From contig CALUZF010000003.1 of the NCBI GenBank assembly GCA_944325165.1, positions 1 through 43,887 on the forward strand: a stretch of DNA of 43,887 bases, in the 5' to 3' direction. The notes beneath the pieces are model-generated. The model searched no databases and was not told the origin of the DNA. It worked only from the letters and a program-made list of their open reading frames with translations. The stretch is from Candidatus Gastranaerophilales bacterium. GTDB taxonomy: Bacteria; Cyanobacteriota; Vampirovibrionia; Gastranaerophilales; Gastranaerophilaceae. Made by a program: the position numbers and the translations under genes. This document shows positions 17,871 through 26,883 of the stretch, piece after piece (position 1 is the stretch's first letter; every line of letters starts with the position of its first letter).

Positions 17871-18863
17871 ATGAAGAAGAGAGAATTTAAATTTTTAATA
17901 ATAATATTATCCTTGCTTTTATTAGGAAGTGCTTTTGCAATTACAATTGAATCCAAAAAGCAACAAGTGCAATTGGATAAAAACAAAGGATATTTTAGCG
18001 GAGATGTCAAAGTTCAAGTTGGCGATGTCATTGTGCAATCTCCTAGAGCAGACTTAGATTTAGAGCCCGAAACCAAAAAGCCTTCATTGGCAACATTTTT
18101 TGATAAGCCCTATGCACACCAAACCAAAGACAATAAAAAGCATGAAGTAAAGGCTGATATAATCAAAGTTTCTTTAATTAAAAAAATTATCACAGCACAA
18201 GGTAATGCGCAAACAAATGTATTGCAAGATAAAAAACCAATAGTAATCATAACCGCAAACGAACAGGAATACAATACAAATAATAACCTTATGAAAGCAA
18301 TAGGCTCAGTTGTTATAAATTATGAAGATATGGTAGCAACGTCAGACACTGCTTATGCTCTTATGGATAAACATGGCGATGTTCAAAACATAAAACTATC
18401 ATCAAGAGCCACAATTAAACAAGATAAAAGTATAATTAAAGGCGATAATATACAATATTCAAAATTGCGCCAAGACATTATTGTATCTGGAAATACAATG
18501 TCCGATGTAACTTTTGAAAATGGCGATAGAGTTATAATCAACGCCAGAAGTCAGCAATATGACAGAATAGGAAACACAATAATGGCAACAGGTTCTGTTA
18601 ATGTAAAATATGCAGATTATGTTGCAGTAGGTCCGAAAGCAATTATGTATATAAATTCAAAAACAAATAAACCAGATAAGATTGTTTTTATTGGTCGCTC
18701 TAAAATAACAGAGAAGAAAATAAATTCTGTTGAAGCTGATAAAATAGTGATAACTATGCAGCCAAAAACATTTGAAGCCTCTGGACAAGTTAAAACAATT
18801 ATCGAACAAGGTTCAAACCAAAATAAATCTAATGACAGCAATAAAATGGAGTTTAGCTTATAA
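17871..18863 (+). CDS. lptA: LptA/OstA-domain periplasmic protein
   Basis: A 330-aa exported protein with a signal peptide (MKKREFKFLIIILSLLLLGS then AFA). The mature part consists of repeated OstA beta units: GYFSGDVKVQVGDVIVQSPR, ITAQGNAQTNV, MKAIGSVVINYEDMVATSD, IVSGNTMSDVTFENGD, and MATGSVNVKYADYVAVG. LptA forms the periplasmic bridge for LPS. This is about twice the length of E. coli LptA, so it carries two OstA modules and may span more of the periplasm alone. The reading frame is open further upstream, but only the ATG at 17871 gives a signal peptide and avoids overlap with lptC. Its stop is followed at once by the ATG of lpxI. Confidence 0.83.
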   Translation: MKKREFKFLIIILSLLLLGSAFAITIESKKQQVQLDKNKGYFSGDVKVQVGDVIVQSPRADLDLEPETKKPSLATFFDKPYAHQTKDNKKHEVKADIIKVSLIKKIITAQGNAQTNVLQDKKPIVIITANEQEYNTNNNLMKAIGSVVINYEDMVATSDTAYALMDKHGDVQNIKLSSRATIKQDKSIIKGDNIQYSKLRQDIIVSGNTMSDVTFENGDRVIINARSQQYDRIGNTIMATGSVNVKYADYVAVGPKAIMYINSKTNKPDKIVFIGRSKITEKKINSVEADKIVITMQPKTFEASGQVKTIIEQGSNQNKSNDSNKMEFSL

Positions 18864-19685
18864 ATGACAAGTATAACACTTGAACACAAACAATGTTTAA
18901 TAGCAGGAGATGGAAATTTACCCATAAGTATGGCAAAAAGTGCAGCTCAAAATGGATTTGAAGTAGTTTGCATATCGCTATCTTCAGATAATTATAATGA
19001 ACTTAAAAAATATTGTTCAAAAGTAGTTTCCTATGGCCCTGGGCAAGTCGACTCAATTAAGAAATTCTTATTAGATGAACAAATTAAACAACTTACATTT
19101 CTAGGCAAAGTATCAAAAACAATGCTTGTAAAGCGTCCAAAACTTGAAAAAAGAGCTATTGAAATGCTCAAAGAAATGAGAAAATTAAATGATGATGCTG
19201 TAATGTTAAGAATTATCCAAGAGCTTGAAAATATTGGTATTACAATTCTTGATCAAACAATATTCATAAAAAGTTTAATGGTTCAAAAAGGTGTACTTAC
19301 AAAATTATCACCATCTGAAGCTCAATATGCCGACATAGAATACGGCTTCAATATAGCAAAACAAATGGGTGGCTTGGATATTGGTCAGTCTGTCGTTATG
19401 AAAGATAGAATGATTATGGCAATTGAAGCCATTGAAGGTACAGATAAATGCATAAAAAGAGGCTGTAAACTTGCAAGAAGAAAAAATGCAATCGTTGTTA
19501 AGGTATCAAAACCAGCTCAAGACAAACGATTTGACATACCTGCAGTCGGCCTTAAAACTATAAAAACTATGAAAAGATACGGCGCAAATGTCCTTGCTTT
19601 AGAAAGCGGAGAGACAATAATTGCCAATTTAGATGAAATGGTGAATTACGCCAATAAAAACAAAATGATAATAGTAGCACTATAA
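18864..19685 (+). CDS. lpxI: UDP-2,3-diacylglucosamine pyrophosphatase LpxI
   Basis: Hydrolyses UDP-2,3-diacylglucosamine to lipid X in lipid A synthesis, replacing the LpxH found in Gammaproteobacteria. The family signatures are an N-terminal Rossmann-like half (LIAGDGNLPISMAKSA) and the C-terminal catalytic half with MAIEAIEGTDKCIKRGCKLA and KPAQDKRFDIPAVGLKTI. Length (273 aa) is normal. The start codon abuts the lptA stop codon, so translation is coupled, and lpxB follows 3 bp later: the two consecutive enzymes of the pathway are adjacent. Confidence 0.94.
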   Translation: MTSITLEHKQCLIAGDGNLPISMAKSAAQNGFEVVCISLSSDNYNELKKYCSKVVSYGPGQVDSIKKFLLDEQIKQLTFLGKVSKTMLVKRPKLEKRAIEMLKEMRKLNDDAVMLRIIQELENIGITILDQTIFIKSLMVQKGVLTKLSPSEAQYADIEYGFNIAKQMGGLDIGQSVVMKDRMIMAIEAIEGTDKCIKRGCKLARRKNAIVVKVSKPAQDKRFDIPAVGLKTIKTMKRYGANVLALESGETIIANLDEMVNYANKNKMIIVAL

Positions 19686-19688
19686 AAT

Positions 19689-20804
19689 ATGACTAAAAAA
19701 ATATTTATTATTACAGGAGATTATTCAGCTGATATTCACGCTGCAGGGGTTGCAAGGGAATTAAAAAAAATAATTCCCGATGTAATCATAGAAGGCGTTG
19801 GAGAATCCAATCTGGAAAATGCGGGAGTTAAGCTTTTTAGAAACCATGAGAAGATGGGAAAAATGGGACTTACCTTCAAAACAATTCTTGACCATCTTTT
19901 TTTGGGGCTTGATATAGTTAAATATTTAAAAGAAAGTTTCAGACCAGATTTAGTATTATTAGTTGATTATGGTGCATTTAATTTGCAAATATCAAAAGCT
20001 TTAAAAAAGGCAAATATTCGAACTTTCTTTTTTATCCCGCCTCAAATATGGGCTTCAAGAAAATACCGCCTAAAAACAATCAAAAAAAATATAGATAAAG
20101 TACTTACAATTTTTCCGTTTGAAAAAGAATTCTATGAAAACGAAGGAATTGATTCAACCTATGTCGGACATCCATTAGTTTCAGAGCTTCCAGAATGTAA
20201 TCGAAAAGAAGAATTTTTCAAAAAACATAACCTAGATATAAATAAAAAATTAATAGGCATATTCCCAGGTTCAAGAACATTTGAAATTAAATTTTTATTA
20301 AATATTTTCCTTGGTGCAGCAAAAATAATTGAAAAAACATTGCAAGATGTGCAGATAGTTTTTTCACATGCGCAAAATTTAAAAGATGATGCCTTTAGCG
20401 TTCCATATAAAACAATAAAAGGCGAAAATCATGAACTACTTGCATATTCAGACGCTTTAATATTAGCCTCTGGAACAGTTGCGCTGGAAGCTGCAATGTA
20501 TAATACGCCAATGCTTATTGCATACAAAGGTCCTATATTTTTCTATTTAATTTATTTATTGGTAAGAAATATCAAAAGAGCCTGTCTTGTTAATATAATT
20601 ACTAAAAATGACTACGTAGATGAATATTTAATGTTCGATGCAACTGAAGAAAAAATTGCAAAAGGAATTATAGAAATAATAAATAATCCCAAAAAACGTG
20701 ACTATATTTTGAAAGGTTGCGCAAAAACAAGAGAATTAATAGGCAGTAAACATTGTGTTGAAGAAGTAGCAAAAATAATCAAAAATGAACTTATAGGGGA
20801 ATAA
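19689..20804 (+). CDS. lpxB: Lipid-A-disaccharide synthase
   Basis: A GT-B glycosyltransferase (family GT19) joining UDP-diacylglucosamine and lipid X at the membrane face. Conserved blocks are visible: GDYSADIHAAGVARELK (the usual GExSGD site is GDYSAD here), GVGESNLENAGVKLF, LLVDYGAFNLQI, FFIPPQIWASRKYRLK, the FPFEKEFYE and YVGHPL sequences, and a C-terminal donor site SGTVALEAAMYNTPM. At 371 aa it has the normal size. A change of the first Ser-Gly in GExSGD to Ser-Ala is minor but worth noting. It is part of the lptC-nnrD operon, directly downstream of lpxI. Confidence 0.95.
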   Translation: MTKKIFIITGDYSADIHAAGVARELKKIIPDVIIEGVGESNLENAGVKLFRNHEKMGKMGLTFKTILDHLFLGLDIVKYLKESFRPDLVLLVDYGAFNLQISKALKKANIRTFFFIPPQIWASRKYRLKTIKKNIDKVLTIFPFEKEFYENEGIDSTYVGHPLVSELPECNRKEEFFKKHNLDINKKLIGIFPGSRTFEIKFLLNIFLGAAKIIEKTLQDVQIVFSHAQNLKDDAFSVPYKTIKGENHELLAYSDALILASGTVALEAAMYNTPMLIAYKGPIFFYLIYLLVRNIKRACLVNIITKNDYVDEYLMFDATEEKIAKGIIEIINNPKKRDYILKGCAKTRELIGSKHCVEEVAKIIKNELIGE

Positions 20805-20807
20805 ATT

Positions 20808-21407
20808 ATGAAAAAGAATTTAGCAAATATTATTACATTATCTCGAATATTCTTTGTGTTTATTGTAGCAGGGCTTTTATTTTGCAAAGAATGTCAATAT
20901 TCATATCAAATTGCACTGTTTTTAACTGCTATTTTAATGTGGTTTGATGGATTAGACGGATTTGTTGCAAGAAAATTTAACGTATCATCAAGATTAGGCG
21001 CTCTTTTAGATATAATGGGCGATAGAATTGTTGAAAATGTATTTTGGATTACATTCTGTGCTCTCGGCTGGATAAATGTTATCATTCCAATTGTAGTTTT
21101 AACAAGAGGAATTATAACTGATTCACTAAGAACTTTAGCATTTGAAAAAGGCTACACAGCATTCGGTTCAACTACTATGATGCAAGGAAAAATCGCAAAA
21201 TTCATCGTAGCGTCTAACTTTTCAAGATTTACATACGCAGTATGTAAAGCAGTTGCATTTTTCTTCTTGATTGCAGGAAATATGCCTCTATCATTTGCAA
21301 ATCAAGATATAATACTAAAAATAGGAGAAATTTGCGCTATAATTTCAGTTGCATTCTGCGTATTAAGAGGTTTACCTGTAATAGTTGAATCAAAAAGATT
21401 TTTTTAA
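20808..21407 (+). CDS. pgsA: CDP-alcohol phosphatidyltransferase, probably phosphatidylglycerophosphate synthase
   Basis: An inner-membrane enzyme that transfers a phosphatidyl group from CDP-diacylglycerol to an alcohol phosphate. The complete family motif D-G-x2-D-G-x-x-A-R-x8-G-x3-D-x3-D is present as DGLDGFVARKFNVSSRLGAL followed by LDIMGDRI, with about five membrane helices in 199 aa. Glycerol-3-phosphate as acceptor is inferred from size and context; other CDP-alcohol transferases share the motif. It lies 3 bp after lpxB and 3 bp before trmL. Confidence 0.82.
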   Translation: MKKNLANIITLSRIFFVFIVAGLLFCKECQYSYQIALFLTAILMWFDGLDGFVARKFNVSSRLGALLDIMGDRIVENVFWITFCALGWINVIIPIVVLTRGIITDSLRTLAFEKGYTAFGSTTMMQGKIAKFIVASNFSRFTYAVCKAVAFFFLIAGNMPLSFANQDIILKIGEICAIISVAFCVLRGLPVIVESKRFF

Positions 21408-21410
21408 ATT

Positions 21411-21881
21411 ATGAAATCAGATTTCTTAAATATTGTTTTATATGAGCCAGAAATACCTCAAAATACCGGCAACATCGCAAGACTTTGTGCCTGTCTTGGT
21501 GCAAAATTATATCTTGTCGGCAGATTGGGTTTTATTTTATCCGATAAATACCTAAAGCGTGCAGGATTAGATTATTGGGACAAATTAGAAATTGAGCATG
21601 TTGAAAGCTTAGATAAATTAATTGAAGAAAATAAAACCTCTAATTTTTACTATTTCACAACAAAAACAGATAAAATATATACAAAAATAAACTACAAAAA
21701 AGGCGATTTTTTGATATTCGGCCCTGAAACAAGAGGAATACCGGAAGATATACTGAATAAAAATTCTTCAATGTGTGCTACAATACCAATGAGAAAAGAA
21801 ACAAGAAGTTTAAATTTATCAAATTCTGTTGCAATAGCAGCCTATGAAGCTTTTAGACAATTTGATTGCCATCTGGACTAA
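21411..21881 (+). CDS. trmL: tRNA (cytidine(34)-2'-O)-methyltransferase
   Basis: A small SPOUT methyltransferase that modifies the wobble position of tRNA-Leu. The 156-aa length, the opening VLYEPEIPQNTGNIARLCA, the knot motifs IFGPETRGIPEDIL and IPMRKETRSLNLSNSVAIAA, and the final AYEAFRQ are all typical. It sits in the envelope operon with no obvious functional link, a common arrangement for trmL. Confidence 0.94.
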   Translation: MKSDFLNIVLYEPEIPQNTGNIARLCACLGAKLYLVGRLGFILSDKYLKRAGLDYWDKLEIEHVESLDKLIEENKTSNFYYFTTKTDKIYTKINYKKGDFLIFGPETRGIPEDILNKNSSMCATIPMRKETRSLNLSNSVAIAAYEAFRQFDCHLD

Positions 21882-21890
21882 GGAGTTAAA

Positions 21891-22790
21891 ATGAGCCAAC
21901 AACAAGCAAATATACAAGTTTTAGGTAAAGAAATAATTTTAAATATGTTACCAAAAAGAATACAAAATTCTCACAAAGGTACATACGGACATGTCTTAAA
22001 TATAGCAGGCTCTTGTCAATATCAAGGCGCTGCCTTCTTAAGCTCAATTTCATCTCTCAAAGTTGGCGCAGGATATTGCATGCTTGCAAGTTGCTCAGAT
22101 GTTATAACAACAGTTGCAGGAAATACACCCGATATAACATTTTTAGATTTAGGACAATCCGGATATGGCACTATTCCAAAAGATGCAACAAGATTTATAA
22201 GCGCTATTGCCAATTATGATGTTGTATCAATTGGTTGCGGTCTTAATCAAATAGGTGGTGTGGAAGATTTTACAATCAATTTCTTAAAGAAAAATAAAAA
22301 TTCATATACACCAATCATAATTGATGCTGATGGTATCAATATAATGGCAAAACAAAAGCATTATTCAATGCCCCTTAATTCAATAATAACACCACATCCT
22401 ATGGAATTATCAAGGTTGATGGGTGTAGAAATCAAAGAAATTGAACAAAATAGAGCAAAATGGGCTTGGGAAGCAAGCAAAGAATTTGACTGCATTGTTT
22501 TATTAAAAGGTCATGAAACCGTTATAGCGATACCAAGCGGAAAAATTTTCATAAATCATACAGGTAACTCCGCTCTATCAAAAGCAGGAACAGGAGATGT
22601 CCTAACAGGAATGATTGCAGGCTTTTGCGCACAAGGAATATCCCTAGAAGAAGCTGCATGTTGCGCTGTATATATCCATGGAATAACAAGTGAAATTGCC
22701 TCTAAATCAATGAGTGAATATAGCGTCTTAGCTTCCGATCTTATTAAATACATTCCGCTAGCCATGAAAGCAATTTTAACCGTTAATTAA
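21891..22790 (+). CDS. nnrD: ADP-dependent (S)-NAD(P)H-hydrate dehydratase
   Basis: Repairs hydrated NAD(P)H. The 299-aa ribokinase-fold domain shows the family patterns HKGTYGHVLNIAGS, GCGLNQIGG, ADGINIMA, ITPHPMELSRLMG, VLLKGHETVIA and the C-terminal NHTGNSALSKAGTGDVLTGM. The N-terminal epimerase domain (NnrE) that is fused in many bacteria is missing, and no separate epimerase is present in the window. AAGGAG precedes the ATG. Its last 8 bp overlap the end of the convergent gene on the minus strand. Confidence 0.93.
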   Translation: MSQQQANIQVLGKEIILNMLPKRIQNSHKGTYGHVLNIAGSCQYQGAAFLSSISSLKVGAGYCMLASCSDVITTVAGNTPDITFLDLGQSGYGTIPKDATRFISAIANYDVVSIGCGLNQIGGVEDFTINFLKKNKNSYTPIIIDADGINIMAKQKHYSMPLNSIITPHPMELSRLMGVEIKEIEQNRAKWAWEASKEFDCIVLLKGHETVIAIPSGKIFINHTGNSALSKAGTGDVLTGMIAGFCAQGISLEEAACCAVYIHGITSEIASKSMSEYSVLASDLIKYIPLAMKAILTVN

Positions 22791-24099
22791 GGCTGGATAA
22801 TTGTATTTTATCTTCAATAGTTTCGCTTACTATTAAAGCGTTTGATATTGCAATGCCTTCTTTATTTACTGCAGAATTTGCGATTTTACCTTTAACATAT
22901 AACACGCTTGATGAACCGCCGTCAAAATTCATAGCGTATTCACAGCCAATTTCTTTCATTAAATTAGCTAATTCATATAATGTCATTCCAACAGAAGCCT
23001 TTTCCCTGCCATCGACCGTAACTATCATAAAAGTGCCATCGTTTTTAAATCCGATGGCACTCCTCGGATTTTTGCCAGAAATTGCAAGTAATTTCTGAGC
23101 TTTTGTATCTACATATATTTCTGAGTCCTTAACCAAATAAGGTCCCGCACCTATTATGTGTTTTGCACCCATCAAGCTTTCTTGTAATTTAATATCAATA
23201 TAAATTTCTTTATTATTTCTTGCCAGCTTAGTAATTATTGCCTTAGGAGCAGAAATAACAACGCTATTTTCAACAAATTCGATAGGATTTGCAGAAATTT
23301 TTTCAATTTTATTATTAACAACAAGCATATTATATCCACCTTTAGGTGCAATAGGGCTCATCTTGCCCCACATTGGAGTGTATAATAATGTATAAGTTGA
23401 TAACATTCTAGGTTGATTAATATTATCAATTTCAACCATGGCAGTTTTTGTATAAGCTTTAATATCAAAATTGATATTATCCATCTTAAAACTTATTTGT
23501 TCTCCATCATCAAAAATAGCAATTCCAACTCTATTGTAAATTTGACCTGTTAAAACATTCCTATCAATCATCAAAGCTCCAAGAGGTACACCTGTTTGTG
23601 GTTTAAAATAGCCTCCGTTTATAGCTATAGTGGCTCCTTCTTGTTGGGCAATTCTCCTAATTGTTTTCTTAGAATTTAATTTCTGACTCGCAATCTGCGG
23701 TTTAATAACTAAATTTGGATTTACTTTTGTGTTTAGCTCAACGATATTAATTTTAATGGGTTTAGCGTTGATATATTTAACCTTTTTGATATGTGCAACC
23801 CCTTGGGTTGGAAATGTTACATAGGATTTATTATATTTGTTTTTAATATTTTCTTCAAAATTTTTCTGTAAGTATATTCTCTCCTGCGCACTTGCGATTT
23901 TTGTACCTCCCGAATCAGTTTTAGCAAATATCGGACGAGATAACCAGCAAGCTGAGATAAGTACGGCCAATAAAAACAAAATTATAATATAATTGAGCTT
24001 ACGATCTTGATAAGATTTATTTGCAAGGTACTCGCTCAAAGAACTTAAACTCGAACCGTAAGAAGCATGATAATATTCACTTGTCTTTGAAATTATCAT
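22783..24099 (-). CDS. Membrane-anchored phosphodiester glycosidase (NAGPA/DUF2233 family)
   Basis: The C-terminal two thirds match the family named after human N-acetylglucosamine-1-phosphodiester alpha-N-acetylglucosaminidase: AINGGYFKPQTGVPLGALMI, GAGPYLV, NPRSAIGFKNDGTFMIVTVD, and MNFDGGSSSVLYV. Such proteins act outside the cytoplasm on sugar phosphodiesters such as exopolysaccharide or wall polymers. A cytoplasmic tail of about 35 residues precedes one membrane helix (about 37-58, ending LISACW, a possible but doubtful lipobox). The frame is open further upstream through a TTG at 24171, but that TTG is part of the -35 box of a good promoter, so the ATG at 24099 (438 aa) is the realistic start. 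Confidence 0.82.
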   Translation of the reverse strand: MIISKTSEYYHASYGSSLSSLSEYLANKSYQDRKLNYIIILFLLAVLISACWLSRPIFAKTDSGGTKIASAQERIYLQKNFEENIKNKYNKSYVTFPTQGVAHIKKVKYINAKPIKINIVELNTKVNPNLVIKPQIASQKLNSKKTIRRIAQQEGATIAINGGYFKPQTGVPLGALMIDRNVLTGQIYNRVGIAIFDDGEQISFKMDNINFDIKAYTKTAMVEIDNINQPRMLSTYTLLYTPMWGKMSPIAPKGGYNMLVVNNKIEKISANPIEFVENSVVISAPKAIITKLARNNKEIYIDIKLQESLMGAKHIIGAGPYLVKDSEIYVDTKAQKLLAISGKNPRSAIGFKNDGTFMIVTVDGREKASVGMTLYELANLMKEIGCEYAMNFDGGSSSVLYVKGKIANSAVNKEGIAISNALIVSETIEDKIQLSSLN

Positions 24100-24142
24100 C
24101 TTTGTTGTCACCGTATTTAAATGTCTAGTATGCTCTACTAAT

Positions 24143-24171
24143 ATTATAGCACAAATAAAAAACCCCCTCAA
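24143..24171 (-). promoter_or_regulatory. Promoter of the phosphodiester glycosidase gene
   Basis: On the minus strand TTGAGG (24166-24171) and TATAAT (24143-24148) are 17 bp apart. Transcription would start near 24136, leaving a leader of about 37 nt before the ATG at 24099. Confidence 0.7.
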
Positions 24172-24435
24172 TACCAGATATAATAATATTTTTAGACACT
24201 TTTTTAAGTGTAGAATTTACTATTTTTATAAATCGTGATAAATGGCACAATTAGACAAATAAAAAATATTAAGTGTAAATTTGTTCATTAAGAAATGTAA
24301 AACTAAGATATTAATGTTTAAATTTTAATAAAAATTGGTATATATATAATATATACATTATATATACTAACAACCTTTATACACACACCTACATTTTTCC
24401 TAACCTTTCCTTCCTTTCTATGTACCAAATAGAAG

Positions 24436-24459
24436 TCCCCATGGTTGGGGATTTTTTTT
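24436..24459 (+). terminator. Plus-strand intrinsic terminator in a gene-free 300-bp gap
   Basis: TCCCCA / TGGGGA with a 4-nt loop is followed by eight T on the plus strand. No plus-strand gene lies upstream (24172-24435). Read on the minus strand, after the EF-hand gene, there is no T run. The gap also holds an alternating AT stretch around 24339-24368 and a pyrimidine-rich stretch (CCTTTCCTTCCTTTCT, 24404-24419). This may be the end of a small RNA (see findings). Confidence 0.6.
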
Positions 24460-24472
24460 ATAAGGAGAAAGA

Positions 24473-25957
24473 TTATTCATCAATTTCATCAGATTCTTCA
24501 GTATCAGTCTTATCTTCACTTAGTTCTTGTTGTGACTGTTCAAATTCGGCAATCCTTATTTGATTTTGAATTAAAATCATATTAGTTTGAGAATTTTGAA
24601 TATCATTAGCAGCAACATTTATGACTTCAGAGCGCTTTTGATCATAATTTTGTTTGCAAGTTACATAATTATCATAGGCTGCTTGAGCCTCTTCATTTTG
24701 AGCAATTAATGCTTCTTCCATCTCGGTTAAAGTCGCAGCTTCAGTTTCATACAATCGATTTTGATCTTCAAGAGAAGTATTTTTCTCTTCAATTTGAGTT
24801 GTAAGTGCTCTCACTTCGTTTTGACACTGTATTTTTTCATTTTCAAGTGCTTCTTTTTGCTCGTTTAGCGCAGTTATTTGAGCGTCTATTGCTGCTATCT
24901 GAGCAGAATTATCGACGACATTGCCATTTTCATCTTCTTGTCCATCAGAAGCTTCAAGTGCTGATTTTTGAGAATTTAAGGAAGTAACTGATGAGTCAAT
25001 AGATGTGATTTGTTGTTCAATAGTTGATATATTTAGTTCTAATTCTTGTTTGTGCAAATCATCTTGCATAAGCTCTAATTGTAAATTAGTTGTGCTAATT
25101 TCCATCTCATCAAGCAAAGCTCTTTTATCCGAAATTTCTTGTTTAGCTTCAGTATCGTCAGACAAATCTAAAAAACTACTATAAGCAGCATCTGTCTGCT
25201 CTTTTAAGCCGGATACTTCAGAAGATGTACCATTTAGCGCAGCAGTAAATGCTTCTTGATTTTGTTGATTATTTGCAGTTTCTTGCTCTAATTCTGTGTT
25301 TAGCTCATCTAAGCTCATACCTTCATATTTAGATGAGTTTTCAGCCACTGATTGAGATGAAGCTGATGAAGCAGAAGAAGCACTGTTATATGAGCCTCCC
25401 CCACTGCTATATCCACCGCCTGAGCCACCTGAGGATTGAACAGCTTGGGTTTCTTGAGCAGTATTACTTTTAAAATCAGCCAAATCAACCATTTCAAATT
25501 TATTATTATTAATATCTTTTATGCCACCAAAAATATCACTAATTGAAACATTCTCGTCATCGCCATCATTTTTACCAACAGTTGCAAAAAAACCTTGTAA
25601 TTCTTCGCCGCTTATACTACCGTCGCCATCAATATCAACTGCTTCAATCATTTTATCTGAAGAAGTTAAATCGCCAATAAAATCAAAGAAAAATTCCTCA
25701 TCTTCATTTTTAGCAAAATCATTTTTGGCTTGCTCCAAATAATCATCAATTTCACTTGCATCAAGCGAAAGCAAGTTGTCCATTTTCATAGTTTGAGAAT
25801 CAAGGTCAAATTCTTCATTCTGCTTTAAAAAATCTTTGAATTCACTAGCATATTCAAAAATATTTATATCATCCTCAATATCTGATTTATCGCCTTCCTT
25901 TTCTTTTAACTTAATCAGATATTCTCTAAATGCAATTTTTAAATCAGAGTAATTCAT
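24473..25957 (-). CDS. EF-hand protein with Gly/Ser/Tyr linker and long coiled coil
   Basis: A soluble, acidic 494-aa protein. The N-terminal 100 residues are helical. A canonical EF-hand calcium loop, DIDGDGSISGEE, lies at about 108-119; a second, weaker one may lie around 130-150. A low-complexity linker of Gly, Ser and Tyr (about 176-204) joins it to a coiled coil of roughly 270 residues rich in Gln, Glu and Leu. The C-terminus is highly acidic (DKTDTEESDEIDE). No signal peptide is visible. Start choice: AAGGA at 25966-25970 is 8 nt before the ATG at 25957 but only 2 nt before another ATG at 25963. It looks like a calcium-responsive structural or adaptor protein; its function is unknown. 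Confidence 0.75.
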   Translation of the reverse strand: MNYSDLKIAFREYLIKLKEKEGDKSDIEDDINIFEYASEFKDFLKQNEEFDLDSQTMKMDNLLSLDASEIDDYLEQAKNDFAKNEDEEFFFDFIGDLTSSDKMIEAVDIDGDGSISGEELQGFFATVGKNDGDDENVSISDIFGGIKDINNNKFEMVDLADFKSNTAQETQAVQSSGGSGGGYSSGGGSYNSASSASSASSQSVAENSSKYEGMSLDELNTELEQETANNQQNQEAFTAALNGTSSEVSGLKEQTDAAYSSFLDLSDDTEAKQEISDKRALLDEMEISTTNLQLELMQDDLHKQELELNISTIEQQITSIDSSVTSLNSQKSALEASDGQEDENGNVVDNSAQIAAIDAQITALNEQKEALENEKIQCQNEVRALTTQIEEKNTSLEDQNRLYETEAATLTEMEEALIAQNEEAQAAYDNYVTCKQNYDQKRSEVINVAANDIQNSQTNMILIQNQIRIAEFEQSQQELSEDKTDTEESDEIDE

Positions 25958-26040
25958 CGACATATTCCTTTTTCTCCACAAAATAAATATCGGCAAAAAA
26001 CCAGAAAAATTAAGAGAAAAATAACATCTGTTACAAAAAT

Positions 26041-26730
26041 TTACATATTATTTACAATAGATTGAGCTAAAAAATAATCATTAGGATAAGTTATCTTAAA
26101 ATTATCATTTTCACCCTCTACGACATAAATTTCACACAAATTATGCTTCAAAACCAATCCACAATCATCAGTAAAATTTTCATCATTCAATGACAATTCA
26201 TGCGCTTTTTTTATAATCGACAGCTTAAAGCATTGAGGTGTCTGACAGCACCTTAAATTTTCTCGATTTAAAACAGACTTGATAATATTATCTTTAACTT
26301 CAATTACAGTATCAGTAGATTTAATCGCAACATTAACTGCACTATACTTTGATAACGCATCAATACAATCAGAAATTATTCTTTGGCTGACGAAAGGGCG
26401 CGCACAATCATGTATCAAAACATTAGCTTCTCCATCACCAATTACAAAAACACCCATTCTCGAGCTATCTTTTCTTAATTTTCCACCTTCAATAACTTTA
26501 GAAACCTTTTTAAACCCTGCATTGTCAATTATTTTTTTTGCAAAATCAACATAACTTGGAGTCACCACCACAATAATTTCATCAATCTTTAAACTAGTTT
26601 CAAAAGCTGAAACAGTGTATTCAAGAATAGTTTTATCACCAATTTTTTCAAATTGTTTTGGAGTATTTTTGCCATATCTACTACCACTACCAGAAGCCAA
26701 AATTAGCGCATAATTTTTTAATTTGTTCAT
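26041..26730 (-). CDS. ispD: 2-C-methyl-D-erythritol 4-phosphate cytidylyltransferase
   Basis: Makes CDP-methylerythritol in the non-mevalonate isoprenoid pathway. The 229-aa nucleotidyltransferase shows the N-terminal loop ALILASGSGSRYGKNTPKQF, the GGKLRKDSS element, the VLIHDCARPFV motif with the metal-binding Asp, and NLRCCQTPQCF. The related ribitol-5-phosphate cytidylyltransferase (TarI) cannot be fully excluded, but no teichoic acid genes are nearby. The frame is open further upstream; the ATG at 26730 is chosen because AAGGAAAG precedes it and because it matches the family start. Confidence 0.88.
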   Translation of the reverse strand: MNKLKNYALILASGSGSRYGKNTPKQFEKIGDKTILEYTVSAFETSLKIDEIIVVVTPSYVDFAKKIIDNAGFKKVSKVIEGGKLRKDSSRMGVFVIGDGEANVLIHDCARPFVSQRIISDCIDALSKYSAVNVAIKSTDTVIEVKDNIIKSVLNRENLRCCQTPQCFKLSIIKKAHELSLNDENFTDDCGLVLKHNLCEIYVVEGENDNFKITYPNDYFLAQSIVNNM

Positions 26731-26883
26731 AAACTTTCCTTTTAATAAAACTCTTTGAAGTCTTATCCATTGCAATATTATTACATAAACCCTAAAAAAA
26801 ATATCATAAATTAATTTACAAAATTTAATAAAAACATTTTAAAAAAATTTTTAAGCTAAAATTAGACAAGAAAGGAACACGCC

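Noticed and set aside
24100-24171. TTG start giving a 462-aa phosphodiester glycosidase
   Set aside because: The TTG is part of a -35 box 17 bp from TATAAT, so it lies upstream of the transcript.
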